A stretch of 64,000 nt of DNA, taken from assembly GCF_038005985.1 (NCBI RefSeq), contig NZ_JBBOUI010000001.1, forward strand, positions 1,446,001 through 1,510,000, written 5' to 3'. Below are positions 9,093 to 17,071 of the stretch, in pieces (position 1 is the first letter of the stretch; each line of letters begins with the position of its first letter). The position numbers and the translations under genes were made by a program. The notes under the pieces are model-generated. The model did no database searches. It had not been told where the DNA came from and worked only from the letters and a program-made list of their open reading frames with translations. This DNA is from Solibacillus sp. FSL R7-0682 (GTDB lineage: Bacteria > Bacillota > Bacilli > Bacillales_A > Planococcaceae).

Positions 9093-9656
9093 TTATTTAA
9101 CAATACCGATACTATCAAGTGGATAAAATCTAATAGAGGTTTTTCCAAATACCTTTTCCATTGGTACTAATCCCACACTAGAATATCTACTATCAATACT
9201 ATTTCTCCTGTTATCACCTAATACAAATAAGTAGCCTTATGGTATCGTTGAATTATCTGTTAAAGACTGTAAAGTGAAATCTTGTGTTAGTGTACCAGTT
9301 TCTAGTAGCTGTTTTTTATGCAAATCTAAATATGGTTCTTCCAAGGCTTCATCGTTTATATAAAGGGTGTCATTTTTATAAGCAATATTGTCTCCTGGTA
9401 ATCCTATGACACGTTTAATATAAAGCTCATCATTAGGGGTTTTGAATACGATAACATCAAATCTTTCAATACCAGAAATTTTCTTACCAATTTTATTTAC
9501 TAAAACGAAGTCTCCATCTTCATATGTTGGCATCATTGAAGCACCACCTACTCTAGTTGGGGAAACAATAAATGTCATCGTAGCGATAACAAAAACACAA
9601 GTTATCACTGTAGACTTAACCCAGTCTAATAATTCCTTTATCGTTGATTTATGCAA
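9093..9656 (-). pseudogene. Type I signal peptidase (S26) interrupted by one in-frame TAA
   Basis: Starting from TTG 9656 (GAGGAG ten bases upstream), codons 1-139 encode an N-terminal membrane anchor, the catalytic-serine box GASMMPT, and the catalytic-lysine box YIKRVIGLPGD. Codon 140 is TAA (9237-9239). Reading on in the same frame gives GYLFVLGDNRRNSIDSR and more, the conserved box E of LepB enzymes, up to a second TAA at 9093-9095. The repaired protein would be 187 residues, normal for Bacillus SipS-type peptidases. The usual residue before GYLFVLGDNR is Lys, so a single AAA/AAG to TAA change explains the break. The product as encoded lacks the GDN/SxDSR region and should be inactive unless read through. 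Confidence 0.85.
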
Positions 9657-10080
9657 AATAAACCACTCCTCGAATTAACATTAATTCAATTATAAACCAT
9701 TCTTTCTGCTTGTACTATTCTACTCGGAGTAAAAATATAAAACCTTCCCAAAGCGATGTTCATTGTGCCAAGGATGGTGGAGGCAGACACGATGATGGTC
9801 ACGAAAGCGTTGTCACAGGATGTTAAGTTTTTAGCATTCGTTCCTATACTCCTACTACCATGACAAACGCAGTTAATTAAAAACTTGATGTGGGGTTGTG
9901 TGAAAAGTACTTACTTTTCACACAACCCCTTCGCTTTACGGAGATTTTTTAAATTAACTACTTTAGATTACTTCATCTGTTAGCTAAGTGGAATCTTTCT
10001 CCACCCATAAAACTGCATAACGTCTTTTAATCATATAAATCATTTCAATTCCCACCTTTCATATTTTTGAATTAACAAAA
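9657..10080. other. Intergenic stretch with a perfect palindrome, no gene seen
   Basis: Contains CCTTCCCAAAGCG (complement of CGCTTTGGGAAGG, which also appears near 13268) and a 17-bp perfect inverted repeat at 9892-9929. Short open frames are present but none has a convincing ribosome binding site. Confidence 0.4.
9892..9929. repeat. Perfect 17-bp inverted repeat with 4-base loop
   Basis: GGGGTTGTGTGAAAAGT - ACTT - ACTTTTCACACAACCCC. The stem is unusually long and perfect but lacks an adjacent T-run on the plus strand; on the minus strand TTTTT comes only after ACATCAAG. It may be a terminator remnant or an MITE-like relic. Confidence 0.75.
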
Positions 10081-10233
10081 TTAATATTGACGAAGACGAA
10101 CAAAATTTTCTACTTTTCTTTGGTTCTCTTCAAAGATTTTTTTCGCATTTTCATCATGAGGTGCTTTCTCAATAGAGATCTCACGCTCACGTTTTGTAAT
10201 AGCTATCGTAAGAGAAAAAATATTTAATATCAT
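10081..10233 (-). CDS. YrzI-like small protein (50 aa)
   Basis: A 50-residue open frame with an almost ideal ribosome binding site (TAAGGAGGTGATAATCC then ATG). It begins MILNIFSLTIAITKRERE and ends in a charged helix (ENAKKIFEENQRKVENF). The short hydrophobic start followed by TKRE and a charged tail resembles the YrzI family of tiny Bacillus proteins, whose function is unknown to me. It lies behind a 27-residue open frame and two tandem hairpins, and no separate promoter is evident, so it may be expressed by read-through. Confidence 0.65.
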   Translation of the reverse strand: MILNIFSLTIAITKREREISIEKAPHDENAKKIFEENQRKVENFVRLRQY

Positions 10234-10273
10234 GGATTATCACCTCCTTAAATTCCCCTGAAAAATGAAAAAA

Positions 10274-10345
10274 ACCGTAGAGAGACTCTCCCTACGGTAA
10301 AAAAAGACACAAAAATACCGTAGGGCACACTTCTCCCTGCGGTAT
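10274..10345 (-). terminator. Two tandem related hairpins (terminator/attenuator pair)
   Basis: Hairpin A (10315-10345) is ATACCGTAGGG...CCCTGCGGTAT and hairpin B (10274-10298) is ACCGTAG...CTACGGT. The two share the ACCGTAGGG core. Read on the minus strand each is followed by a T-run (five and seven T). They stand between the 27-residue frame and the YrzI-like gene, so they either end the short transcript twice or attenuate the downstream gene. Hairpin B also has a T-run on the plus strand side reversed, so it could work in both directions. Confidence 0.7.
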
Positions 10346-10369
10346 GGGTATACTTAATTATAAAAAAAG

Positions 10370-10453
10370 TTAAGCGATCCATTCCAATTTGGTCGAATGT
10401 GTGACTGTTGAAGTTGTAACTACAAGTGACATTAATTTATTGATTACGATCAT
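10370..10453 (-). CDS. Possible 27-residue peptide or leader peptide
   Basis: ATG 10453 follows TAAGGAGGTCGAATAAA, a very strong ribosome binding site, and the frame runs 27 codons (MIVINKLMSLVVTTST...KLEWIA) to TAA. A near-consensus promoter lies about 40-70 bp upstream and two hairpins with T-runs lie downstream, so the whole unit is a compact mini-gene. The peptide could be a leader peptide, a small membrane-active peptide or a signal; the sequence does not decide. It was too short for routine gene calling. Confidence 0.5.
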   Translation of the reverse strand: MIVINKLMSLVVTTSTVTHSTKLEWIA

Positions 10454-10492
10454 TTTATTCGACCTCCTTAAGAATTTTTTGATTACTGTGTA

Positions 10493-10521
10493 AGTATACC
10501 TGACTTGTTATTATTTGTAAA
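10493..10521 (-). promoter_or_regulatory. Sigma-A type promoter
   Basis: On the minus strand TTTACA (10516-10521) and TATACT (10493-10498) are separated by exactly 17 bases. Transcription would begin near 10485, giving a short 5' leader before the 27-codon frame. Confidence 0.7.
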
Positions 10522-10858
10522 TGTTTTTTGTGAGTTTTTTTAAAATATGAATAGTTAGAAGAACGCTTTGTTACTTTCCCATGTGAGTAATTAACGCAGC
10601 AGCTTAGTTCTAAAAGGAGGAATTTGGGTTCTTAAAAGAATTTTTGAGAAGCTATCGTGATGATATTTTTTTCGAACAAATTCCTTTATTGTACAAGGGA
10701 ATGGTGATGAAGAAAGAGAAGTATACTTTAATACTCGCTGCTCCATCTCTATTTGGATAAAAAGATATTTAGATACTTGGGAGAATGAAGATTCTTGTTT
10801 GTTTATAACGAAACGAGAAATAATAGTTAAAGTTTTGTTAAATGAGGGGAGAGAGATT
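10522..10858. other. Intergenic stretch with a start-less open remnant
   Basis: On the plus strand a frame of about 44 codons (…FLKEFLRSYRDDIFFEQIP… to …LILAAPSLFG, TAA near 10760) reads like protein but has no credible start, so it may be the tail of a lost gene. TTAACGCAGCAGCTTAG near 10588 is the complement of the CTGCTGCGTTA motif repeated at 42.9 kb. Confidence 0.35.
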
Positions 10859-11614
10859 ATGAAATTAGATGGGTCTATAGCAATAGTGACTGGTGCAAGC
10901 CATAATCAAGGAATTGGAACAGCTATTTGTCGTAACTTAGCAAAAGAAGGAGCAGATATATTTTTTACACATTGGGGTTCAAATGATGATTGGGCAGTAA
11001 ATTTCCAAGATGAAATTATACGAGAAAACGGAGTCAGATGTGGGAACTTACAAATAGACTTGTCCGAACCAAACTCCCCATTTAAACTACTTGATACGGT
11101 TACTAACCAATTGGGCTTACCAACAATATTAGTTAATAATGCAGCACACTCCACCAGAGATGGATATTTGAAGTTAGATTCAAAAACACTTGATGATCAT
11201 TATGCAGTAAATATGAGAGCAACTTTTCTTCTGAGTGTTGAATTTGCTCGTCGCTTAAAGCTACAAAATAAATTGATGGGCAGAATTATCAATATGACAT
11301 CAGGACAAGCACTTGGACCGATGACGGGTGAATTAGCTTATGTCGCAACAAAGGGAGCTATATCAGCTTTCACACTTTCTTTATCGGCAGAATTGGCACC
11401 ATTAGGTATTACTGTAAACGCAATAAATCCAGGTCCTACTGATACAGGCTGGATGACAGATGAGATAAAAACTCATTTAACAAGTAAGTTCTTGTCAGGG
11501 AGAGTTGGATTACCTGAAGATGCAGCAAGGTTAGTATCGTTCCTTGCCAGTAAAGAGGCACAATGGATTACTGGACAAATAATTAACTCAGAAGGAGGTT
11601 TTTTAAGAGCTTAG
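10859..11614 (+). CDS. Short-chain dehydrogenase/reductase (SDR)
   Basis: 251 residues of the classical SDR fold, an NAD(P)-dependent oxidoreductase in the cytoplasm. The cofactor loop TGASHNQGIG, the NNAA motif, the catalytic Ser in MTSGQ, and YVATK (YxxxK) are all present, followed by NAINPGPTDTGW and a C-terminal ITGQIINSEGG. It resembles the FabG-like subgroup, but the substrate is unknown. ATG 10859 follows GAGGGGAGAGAG; the upstream extension of the frame lacks a site. Confidence 0.88.
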   Translation: MKLDGSIAIVTGASHNQGIGTAICRNLAKEGADIFFTHWGSNDDWAVNFQDEIIRENGVRCGNLQIDLSEPNSPFKLLDTVTNQLGLPTILVNNAAHSTRDGYLKLDSKTLDDHYAVNMRATFLLSVEFARRLKLQNKLMGRIINMTSGQALGPMTGELAYVATKGAISAFTLSLSAELAPLGITVNAINPGPTDTGWMTDEIKTHLTSKFLSGRVGLPEDAARLVSFLASKEAQWITGQIINSEGGFLRA

Positions 11615-11782
11615 GTTGTTAAACTAACGGAGGCTCTAGTAGATATCTGAATTATAATTATTCTTCTATTTGTATGGTTATTTGCACTTATTGAGACAAT
11701 GGAAAAAAAGATACATGCATGCTTAAAACTAATAATTTTTAACATAATAAAAGTAATGATAAAAGTTAAAGGTGTGATTGGC

Positions 11783-12319
11783 TTGAGAAGGGCAGTTTTT
11801 TTAGATCGAGATGGAGTAATAAATGAAGTGCTAACTGATCGAGTGAAATTTGTAAATAAACCGAATCAATTTTATTTTTTACCTGGGGTAGAAGAAGCAA
11901 TTAAAAGATTAAATGAGTATATTGATTATGTGTTTGTCGTAACGAATCAAGGTGGAATTGGGTTAGGTTATATGAAGGAAAAGCAATTACATAAAGTTCA
12001 TGACTATATGGTGGCTGAACTGGAGAAAAAAGGAGCAACGATTCATGAGGTTGCCTATTGTCCGCATAAACCAAAGGCTGGATGTAAATGTAGAAAACCA
12101 AATAGCAAAATGATCATAGATTTAGGAGAAAAATACAAAATTGATCTTGAAAAATCATATATGGTTGGAGATACTGATACGGATATTCAGGCAGGTAAAA
12201 AAGCAGGTACAAAAACAGTTTTTATTGGTGAGAGTGACCCAATAGCAGATGCAGTGTGTCCAAATTTAAAAGAGGCAGCACAATGGATTATTCGTGATAT
12301 TAAAAATAATAAGAAATAA
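11783..12319 (+). CDS. HAD-IIIA family phosphatase (GmhB/HisB-N-like)
   Basis: 178 residues. The HAD nucleophile motif FLDRDGVIN lies at the start, then VTNQGGIG (motif II Thr), a zinc-knuckle CPHKPKAGCKCRKP as in GmhB heptose-bisphosphate phosphatase, and MVGDTDTDIQAG (motif III/IV aspartates). Such enzymes remove phosphate from sugar bisphosphates or histidinol phosphate; the exact substrate is not shown. The start TTG 11783 follows AAAGGTG eight bases upstream; the open frame extends upstream without a site. It lies 170 bp after the SDR gene. Confidence 0.82.
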   Translation: MRRAVFLDRDGVINEVLTDRVKFVNKPNQFYFLPGVEEAIKRLNEYIDYVFVVTNQGGIGLGYMKEKQLHKVHDYMVAELEKKGATIHEVAYCPHKPKAGCKCRKPNSKMIIDLGEKYKIDLEKSYMVGDTDTDIQAGKKAGTKTVFIGESDPIADAVCPNLKEAAQWIIRDIKNNKK

Positions 12320-12365
12320 CCCCCGAAGGATTATTATCTATTGTGGATTTTAGTAGTTGCAACAC

Positions 12366-12440
12366 TCAACAATCGGGGAGCTACCTTTTTGAATAACGAA
12401 AGTCTCTTTTTTTGCGTTATAGGGTAAGATTGTGGAGTAA
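12366..12440 (+). repeat. Dispersed CAATCGGG-type repeat, copy 1
   Basis: CAACAATCGGGGAGCTACC ... GAATAACGAAAG... CTCTTTTTTTGCGTTATAGGG ... GATTGTGGAGTAAA. The order of blocks (CAACAATCGG, a short hairpin, poly-T, GCGTTA, AGGG, TGGAGTAA) is shared with the copy at 34821-34898, and parts with 20976-21022 and 35263-35345. Confidence 0.7.
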
Positions 12441-12555
12441 ATGAAGTTTTGGTAGCTTTTAAAATTAGATATAATATCATTTTATATAAGTTATATCATT
12501 TATTTTAAAAGTAATTATTTTAAATGAAACGTAACTTAATGGAAGAAGGAGCTTT

Positions 12556-12756
12556 ATGAATATCACCACAGTGAAAGGAGAAGTTTTATTACCAGAAATA
12601 TTTATAGAAGACATAAGAAATCAGTTAAATGCTATCGGTATATTAACTGTCGGAAATTATGATCATGTTATTTCTTATACAGAAACAAAAGGGTATTGGA
12701 GACCTTTAGAAGAAGCAATTTATTATCCCACTAAGCAACTAAGTAGTAGCTGCTAG
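12556..12756 (+). CDS. NIF3/YqfO-type domain fragment (66 aa)
   Basis: The segment LLPEIFIEDIRNQLNAIGILTVGNYDH... and GYWRPLEEA matches the pattern of the PII-like inserted domain of NIF3/YqfO proteins, known also as ~100-residue stand-alone proteins (GNYD/S... then FRPLEGANP). Here the reading frame departs from the family right after PLEEA and ends within 12 residues, so the gene looks 3'-truncated. It has a good ribosome binding site (GGAAGAAGGAG) and a terminator-like hairpin behind it, so it may still be expressed. Confidence 0.5.
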   Translation: MNITTVKGEVLLPEIFIEDIRNQLNAIGILTVGNYDHVISYTETKGYWRPLEEAIYYPTKQLSSSC

Positions 12757-12764
12757 TTCGAATA

Positions 12765-12793
12765 TTCCCTAAGTTTCATTAGGGAACATTATT
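12765..12793 (+). terminator. Terminator-like hairpin
   Basis: TTCCCTAA-GTTTCA-TTAGGGAA followed by CATTATTTAATT. It lies between convergent genes. Confidence 0.65.
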
Positions 12794-12826
12794 TAATTAT
12801 GAGGTGTATAAGCTATTATCCCAAAT

Positions 12827-13159
12827 TCAAACTACAATTTTGTGAACTTCGCCTGTAAAAAACATCATTAATCTCATCAATGAAATTAAGATACCAATAT
12901 AAAAGGGCCAAGGGTTATCTTCTTTTTCCTTATCAAATGTAAAGTAGGTTAGTATACAAAAAATCAGAGTAATTATGGATAGACCGTATTGCGGGAAAAG
13001 GAATGCCAATATACTAAGTACAACCGCTATCATACCATACGGATTTTGAATTCGAATATGCTTCATTTGTTCCTCAGTTAATTCCACATCTTTGTCTCCC
13101 CAAATATCAAATTTTTTCATTTTGTTAAGTAACTCAATTATTTTTTTAAAGATATCCAT
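12827..13159 (-). CDS. Small membrane protein of unknown function (110 aa)
   Basis: A soluble, charged N-terminal ~40 residues is followed by membrane helices at about 43-59 and 60-75 and a third at about 85-103. AAAGGAGAATT precedes ATG 13159. No family is recognised. It is single, between convergent and divergent neighbours in an AT-rich accessory region. Confidence 0.6.
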   Translation of the reverse strand: MDIFKKIIELLNKMKKFDIWGDKDVELTEEQMKHIRIQNPYGMIAVVLSILAFLFPQYGLSIITLIFCILTYFTFDKEKEDNPWPFYIGILISLMRLMMFFTGEVHKIVV

Positions 13160-13437
13160 AATTCTCCTTTAAAATTTATAATATTCTTTAAATATAGTAC
13201 GAAATAACAAATATAATAGTTTCAAAATTTTGGGATTTTTATTTTAAATAAAAGCGTCCAATCCCGCTTTGGGAAGGTTAATTTTTAGCATTTTAATACG
13301 TATTGATTATTATTTTCACAGGGTATTTTATATACTAAAACGAATCTGAATTAACACAAGGGTTGTTTTTATCTTTGTCGAATATAATTATTATAATAAA
13401 TTGCTGCAAAATTCAATTATATAAAAGGGGAGTAAAA

Positions 13438-13668
13438 GTGGATCTATTACTTTGGATAACTATCGGTTTCATAATAATCGGATTTGTTGTTCTCGCTTCT
13501 ATGAAAAAAAGTATGGAAAGTAAGGTCGCTTTTATAAAAGCAAATCCGGAAGACGAGGGAAATTCATCAAAAGCTAAAGCTGTAATTTGGTGGATATGTG
13601 GCGTCACTATTTGGGGGATAGGGAGTATGTATTTTTTTGTTAGGTGTTTTGATAATTACTTTGGATAA
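13438..13668 (+). CDS. Small two-helix membrane protein (76 aa)
   Basis: GTG 13438 follows AGGGGAG. A first helix lies at about 3-20 (LLLWITIGFIIIGFVVLAS), then a basic/acidic loop (KKSMESK...PEDEG), then a second helix rich in Trp (about 50-67). The family is not recognised. The first IS3-family element has inserted 37 bp downstream of its stop codon. Confidence 0.55.
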   Translation: MDLLLWITIGFIIIGFVVLASMKKSMESKVAFIKANPEDEGNSSKAKAVIWWICGVTIWGIGSMYFFVRCFDNYFG

Positions 13669-13738
13669 CTGATTACAAATTCAATAAACGTTCCCAAATC
13701 GAAGTTGAAGTGACCCCTAAAAGTTAGACACGGTAATT

Positions 13739-14551
13739 TCAGGCAACCATTTGGGCATGAGTTCGATATTGTACCGGGCTCATACCTTTTAATTTTGGCT
13801 TAATCCGTTTTTTATTGTAGTAGTTGATATATTTTTCTAGTTCTCTTTTGAATTGCTCGATATTTTCAAATTCCTTTAAATAGAGGAATTCAGATTTCAT
13901 GATGCCAAAGAAATTCTCCATCACGGAGTTATCGTAACAGTTACCTTTACGGGACATACTTTGCACAATGCCTCTTGTTTCAAGACTGTGGCGATATTGT
14001 TTCATTTGATAATGCCAGCCTTGATCCGAATGTATTAATAGCTGGTGGTCTTCTGGTAAGCATTCTAACGCCTTTTCTAACATGTCTGAAACTAGGGAAA
14101 AGGTTGGCCTTGATCCAATTTTATACGTAATAATTTCACCATTAAATAAATCTAAAACAGGCGATAAATAAAGCTTTTCTCCAAATAATTTAAATTCAGT
14201 AATATCAGTTACCCATTTCTGATTTGGTGCTTCTGCTAGAAAGTTACGATCTAAAATATTTGGCGCAATTTTACCGACTTTACCTTTATATGATTTATAT
14301 TTTTTCATACGTACTAAGCACTTTAAGCCTAGCTCTTTCATGATGCGTTGAACCTTCTTATGATTCACTTTTCGCCCACGATTCGCTAACTCGTCACGAA
14401 TACGACGATAACCATAACGACCTTCATGTTCATCGTAAATCGCTTGGATTTCGACCTTTAAATCAGCGTTTGGATCTAGTCGATTCATCTTCTTCACTAT
14501 ATCGTAATACGTACTGCGTTTAATTTCTGCGAATGCCACAAGTGCTTTCAC
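13739..14551 (-). CDS. IS3-family transposase orfB (DDE integrase domain)
   Basis: 270 residues from the first in-frame start, containing the HTH_21 region (YDEHEGRYGYRRIRDEL) and the rve/DDE core: WVTDITEF (first D), LLIHSDQGWHY (second D), and SYDN-type NCYDNSVMENFFGIMKSE (the E). The frame actually opens further upstream, to about 14610, with family-like sequence (…VKVICELRHKYSVKALV…), so the active product is expected as an OrfAB fusion by -1 frameshifting in an A-rich stretch at the end of orfA. Confidence 0.9.
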   Translation of the reverse strand: MKALVAFAEIKRSTYYDIVKKMNRLDPNADLKVEIQAIYDEHEGRYGYRRIRDELANRGRKVNHKKVQRIMKELGLKCLVRMKKYKSYKGKVGKIAPNILDRNFLAEAPNQKWVTDITEFKLFGEKLYLSPVLDLFNGEIITYKIGSRPTFSLVSDMLEKALECLPEDHQLLIHSDQGWHYQMKQYRHSLETRGIVQSMSRKGNCYDNSVMENFFGIMKSEFLYLKEFENIEQFKRELEKYINYYNKKRIKPKLKGMSPVQYRTHAQMVA

Positions 14552-14583
14552 CGAATATTTATGCCTTAATTCACAAATAACTT

Positions 14584-15096
14584 TTACTTTGTCTTTCGTG
14601 GTGATTTTTCTTTGGCTTGAACTAAGGCATTCAACTTTTTTAGATATTCGTTTTCCATTTCAAGCTGTTTAATACGAGCTTGGAGTGCTTGAGTAGAGCC
14701 TTCTACTGCTATTTTCTTAGATTGTTTAGCCGTTTCTTTTTTCATGAATAGACGCCCCTTTTTCTTTGGCTGAAGGGCATCCTTTCCTTGTACTTCGAAT
14801 TGTTTTTTCCAATTTCGTATCGTAGAAGCAGCCGCTATTTTAAAAATGGCAGCGGTTTCGTATAAGGACGTACCGTGTTCAGTCATGTAGTTAAGTACGT
14901 CTAGTTTAAACTGCTTCGTATAATTTGTATATCGTTTTACAAAGGCCTCTACACCGTTATGTTCATATTGTTTCACCCAAGTTAATAGGTAACGATGGGA
15001 TACCCCTATATCTGCCGCTACTTTCCTTGAACTTTCTTTTCCATTTATATATCTTTGAACCGCTGCTAATTTATCTTCTGGACTCATTTTAGCCAT
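14584..15096 (-). CDS. IS3-family transposase orfA (helix-turn-helix)
   Basis: 170 residues with two helix-turn-helix units (SSRKVAADIGVSHRYLLTWV and LYETAAIFKIAAASTIRNW) and a C-terminal leucine-zipper-like coiled coil (LQARIKQLEMENEYLKKLNAL). It binds the IS ends and is one half of the transposase. The ATG follows GGAGGTGCG. It ends just before orfB in another frame, as expected for frameshift-linked IS3 genes. Confidence 0.88.
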   Translation of the reverse strand: MAKMSPEDKLAAVQRYINGKESSRKVAADIGVSHRYLLTWVKQYEHNGVEAFVKRYTNYTKQFKLDVLNYMTEHGTSLYETAAIFKIAAASTIRNWKKQFEVQGKDALQPKKKGRLFMKKETAKQSKKIAVEGSTQALQARIKQLEMENEYLKKLNALVQAKEKSPRKTK

Positions 15097-15254
15097 AGAA
15101 AAAACGCACCTCCTTGTTAGATGTGTCTAACAAATGGGGTGCAGTTCAAGTTTGGTTACACTGTGAAAAGGGACAAATGTTATTAAATGATATGCTCCCC
15201 ATTAGGTAGACAGATTAAAAAATAAAATCTGTTTATCGAATGGAGGGCATTTTT

Positions 15255-15935
15255 TTGTCTAATAAAACATTTTCATTAGAGACGAAGATTTCAGCTCTTA
15301 AATACCTAGAGGAAGGTCGTTATTCTGCAAGAGAAATTTGCAAGATGTTTAATTTGAATCCAAATCGCTTATATGAATGGCGCGCTAAATATCAATTCGG
15401 GGGCACAGATGCATTACTTCGTCCCGTTAAAAATAAAAGATACCCTAAAGAATTGAAAAAAAACGCCGTTGAAGATTACCTAACAGGCAATTATTCAAAG
15501 TATGAGATCATGATTAAATATGGAATCAGTGGTCGAAAAGTATTCAATAGCTGGTTAAAAAAATATAATAGTCATAGTGAATTAAAAGACTCGAATCAAA
15601 GGATGAGCCAAACTATGACTAAAGGAAGAAAAACTACTTTTGAAGAACGAATTGAAATCGTGAAAGCTTGCTTAACAAATGAAAAGGATTATAAAACAAC
15701 AGCGGTTCAATATGATGTGACTTATCAACAAGTATATCAGTGGGTGCGTAAGTTTGAAGATGGTGGCGAAGCATCTCTTGAAGATCGCCGTGGGCGAATG
15801 AAATCAGCAGATGAACGTACACCAGAAGAAAAATTACGTATAAAAATCAAAAAAATAGAACGTGAAAATGAAAGATTACGTGCTGAAAATTTACTTTTAA
15901 AAAAGTTAGAGGAAATCGAAAGGAGGCTTCGTTAA
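15255..15935 (+). CDS. IS3-family transposase orfA (helix-turn-helix)
   Basis: 226 residues, longer than most OrfA proteins because it carries an extra helix-turn-helix: SAREICKMFNLNPNRLYEW, then a middle unit around YSKYEIMIKYGISGRKVFNSW, then YKTTAVQYDVTYQQVYQWV, and a coiled-coil tail (ERENERLRAENLLLKKLEEI). I chose TTG 15255 because GGAGGG lies 7 bases upstream; the ATG at 15240 overlaps that site. Confidence 0.85.
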   Translation: MSNKTFSLETKISALKYLEEGRYSAREICKMFNLNPNRLYEWRAKYQFGGTDALLRPVKNKRYPKELKKNAVEDYLTGNYSKYEIMIKYGISGRKVFNSWLKKYNSHSELKDSNQRMSQTMTKGRKTTFEERIEIVKACLTNEKDYKTTAVQYDVTYQQVYQWVRKFEDGGEASLEDRRGRMKSADERTPEEKLRIKIKKIERENERLRAENLLLKKLEEIERRLR

Positions 15936-16021
15936 GTAAACTTCGTACGCAAAGTCATTATCTAGCTATTAAAGAACTGGCAGAAAAAGAAAAATTTCCG
16001 ATTCTATTACTTTGTAAATTA

Positions 16022-16828
16022 GTGAATGTTTCACGAGCAGCTTATTATAAATGGTTAAACCGCCAACCGACATCACATGAACTAGAAAACAAGCAGTTAA
16101 TCGAATCGATTGAACATTTATATAAGCAAGTAAATGGTATTTACGGTTATCGTAGAATCACGATGACAATCAATCGCCAACGAAAAAAGAATGGCTTAAA
16201 TAAAGTAAATAAAAAACGTATTTATCGTCTTATGCAGATTTCCGAATTGCAGGCAGTTATTCGACGTCGTCCCAAAAAGTACCGTAAGGTAACACCAGAT
16301 TACACAGCTGAGAACGTATTAGCACGTGAATTCACGGCCGAAAAGCCAAATCAAAAATGGTGTACAGACGTAACTGAATTCCAGTATGGAAACGGTAAAA
16401 AGGCTTATTTAAGTGCGATTATTGATCTTTATGACAAATCTATTGTGAGTTACAAATTTGGACAATTAAATAACAATGATTTAGTTTTCAAGACGCTTAA
16501 ACCAGCTATACGCCAATTAAATAAACAGGAATTTCCTATCCTACATAGTGATCGAGGATATCAATATACATCAAAAGAATTTAAACGAATCATGGAGAAA
16601 GCCAATCTGACACATAGTATGTCGAGAGTCGGCCGCTGTATTGATAATGGACCGATAGAAGCGTTTTGGGGAACTCTAAAAGTAGAGAAGTATTATTTAC
16701 ATAAATTTGAGACGTATGAAGAGTTAAAAAATGCGATTGATACGTACATAAAATTCTATAACAACGAACGATATCAAGAAACATTAAACGGCTTAAGTCC
16801 TAAGGAATTCAGGTCTCAAGCCGCTTGA
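16022..16828 (+). CDS. IS3-family transposase orfB (DDE integrase domain)
   Basis: 268 residues from GTG 16022 with the RNase H-like core: WCTDVTEF, ILHSDRGYQY, and RCIDNGPIEAFWGTLKVE (DDE). The frame extends upstream to about 15920 with family-like residues (…RTQSHYLAIKELAEKEKFPILLLC…), overlapping the end of orfA, so the full transposase is probably made by frameshift. All catalytic residues are intact. Confidence 0.88.
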   Translation: MNVSRAAYYKWLNRQPTSHELENKQLIESIEHLYKQVNGIYGYRRITMTINRQRKKNGLNKVNKKRIYRLMQISELQAVIRRRPKKYRKVTPDYTAENVLAREFTAEKPNQKWCTDVTEFQYGNGKKAYLSAIIDLYDKSIVSYKFGQLNNNDLVFKTLKPAIRQLNKQEFPILHSDRGYQYTSKEFKRIMEKANLTHSMSRVGRCIDNGPIEAFWGTLKVEKYYLHKFETYEELKNAIDTYIKFYNNERYQETLNGLSPKEFRSQAA

Positions 16829-17071
16829 TGAATTTTTATTATTTCGACTGTCTACTTGACGGGGTGCAGTTCATAAATCAACGTTTGTCTCTTTTTGCGA
16901 GGAATATTGGTTATACAGCCTTTTATACAAATGGTGCAACAAATTGATACAGCAGCATTTATACTTGCTGGGGTTGTTCTTTAATTTGCATAAAAACTTG
17001 TATAGCAAATCGCATAACTTTATAAATCTGCACCCGTTCTAACAATCCCCCAGAAAAATGTTATAATAGTG

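Larger units (their letters stand above)
13706..15148 (-). mobile_element. IS3-family insertion sequence no. 1 (complete)
   Basis: The ends form imperfect inverted repeats: TGAAGTGACCCC...GTTAGACAC on the left and the complement of TGAACTGCACCCC...GTTAGACAC on the right. A 3-bp target duplication AGT flanks the element (13703-13705 and 15149-15151). Inside are orfA and orfB on the minus strand with the two-frame arrangement of IS3 elements (IS150-like group). Both frames are intact, so the copy may be active. Confidence 0.88.
15188..16873 (+). mobile_element. IS3-family insertion sequence no. 2 (complete)
   Basis: The inverted ends align base for base: TGATATGCTCCCC...GGTAGACAG (left) and the complement TGAACTGCACCCC...AGTAGACAG (right). 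A 4-bp duplication TAAA flanks it (15184-15187 and 16874-16877). It is only 39 bp from element no. 1 and oppositely oriented. The ends of both elements share TGAACTGCACCCC, but their proteins differ clearly, so they are distinct elements of related groups. Confidence 0.88.

Noticed and set aside
10274-10345. Twin ACCGTAGGG hairpins as a CRISPR mini-array
   Set aside because: Only two units, each a self-contained hairpin with a T-run, and no cas genes; tandem terminators fit better.
11901-12101. Minus-strand frame opposite the HAD phosphatase
   Set aside because: A shadow of the real gene, which has all HAD motifs and a good ribosome binding site on the plus strand.
13706-16873. The two IS3 elements as one composite transposon with cargo
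   Set aside because: Only 39 bp lies between them, each has its own target duplication, and there is no cargo gene.
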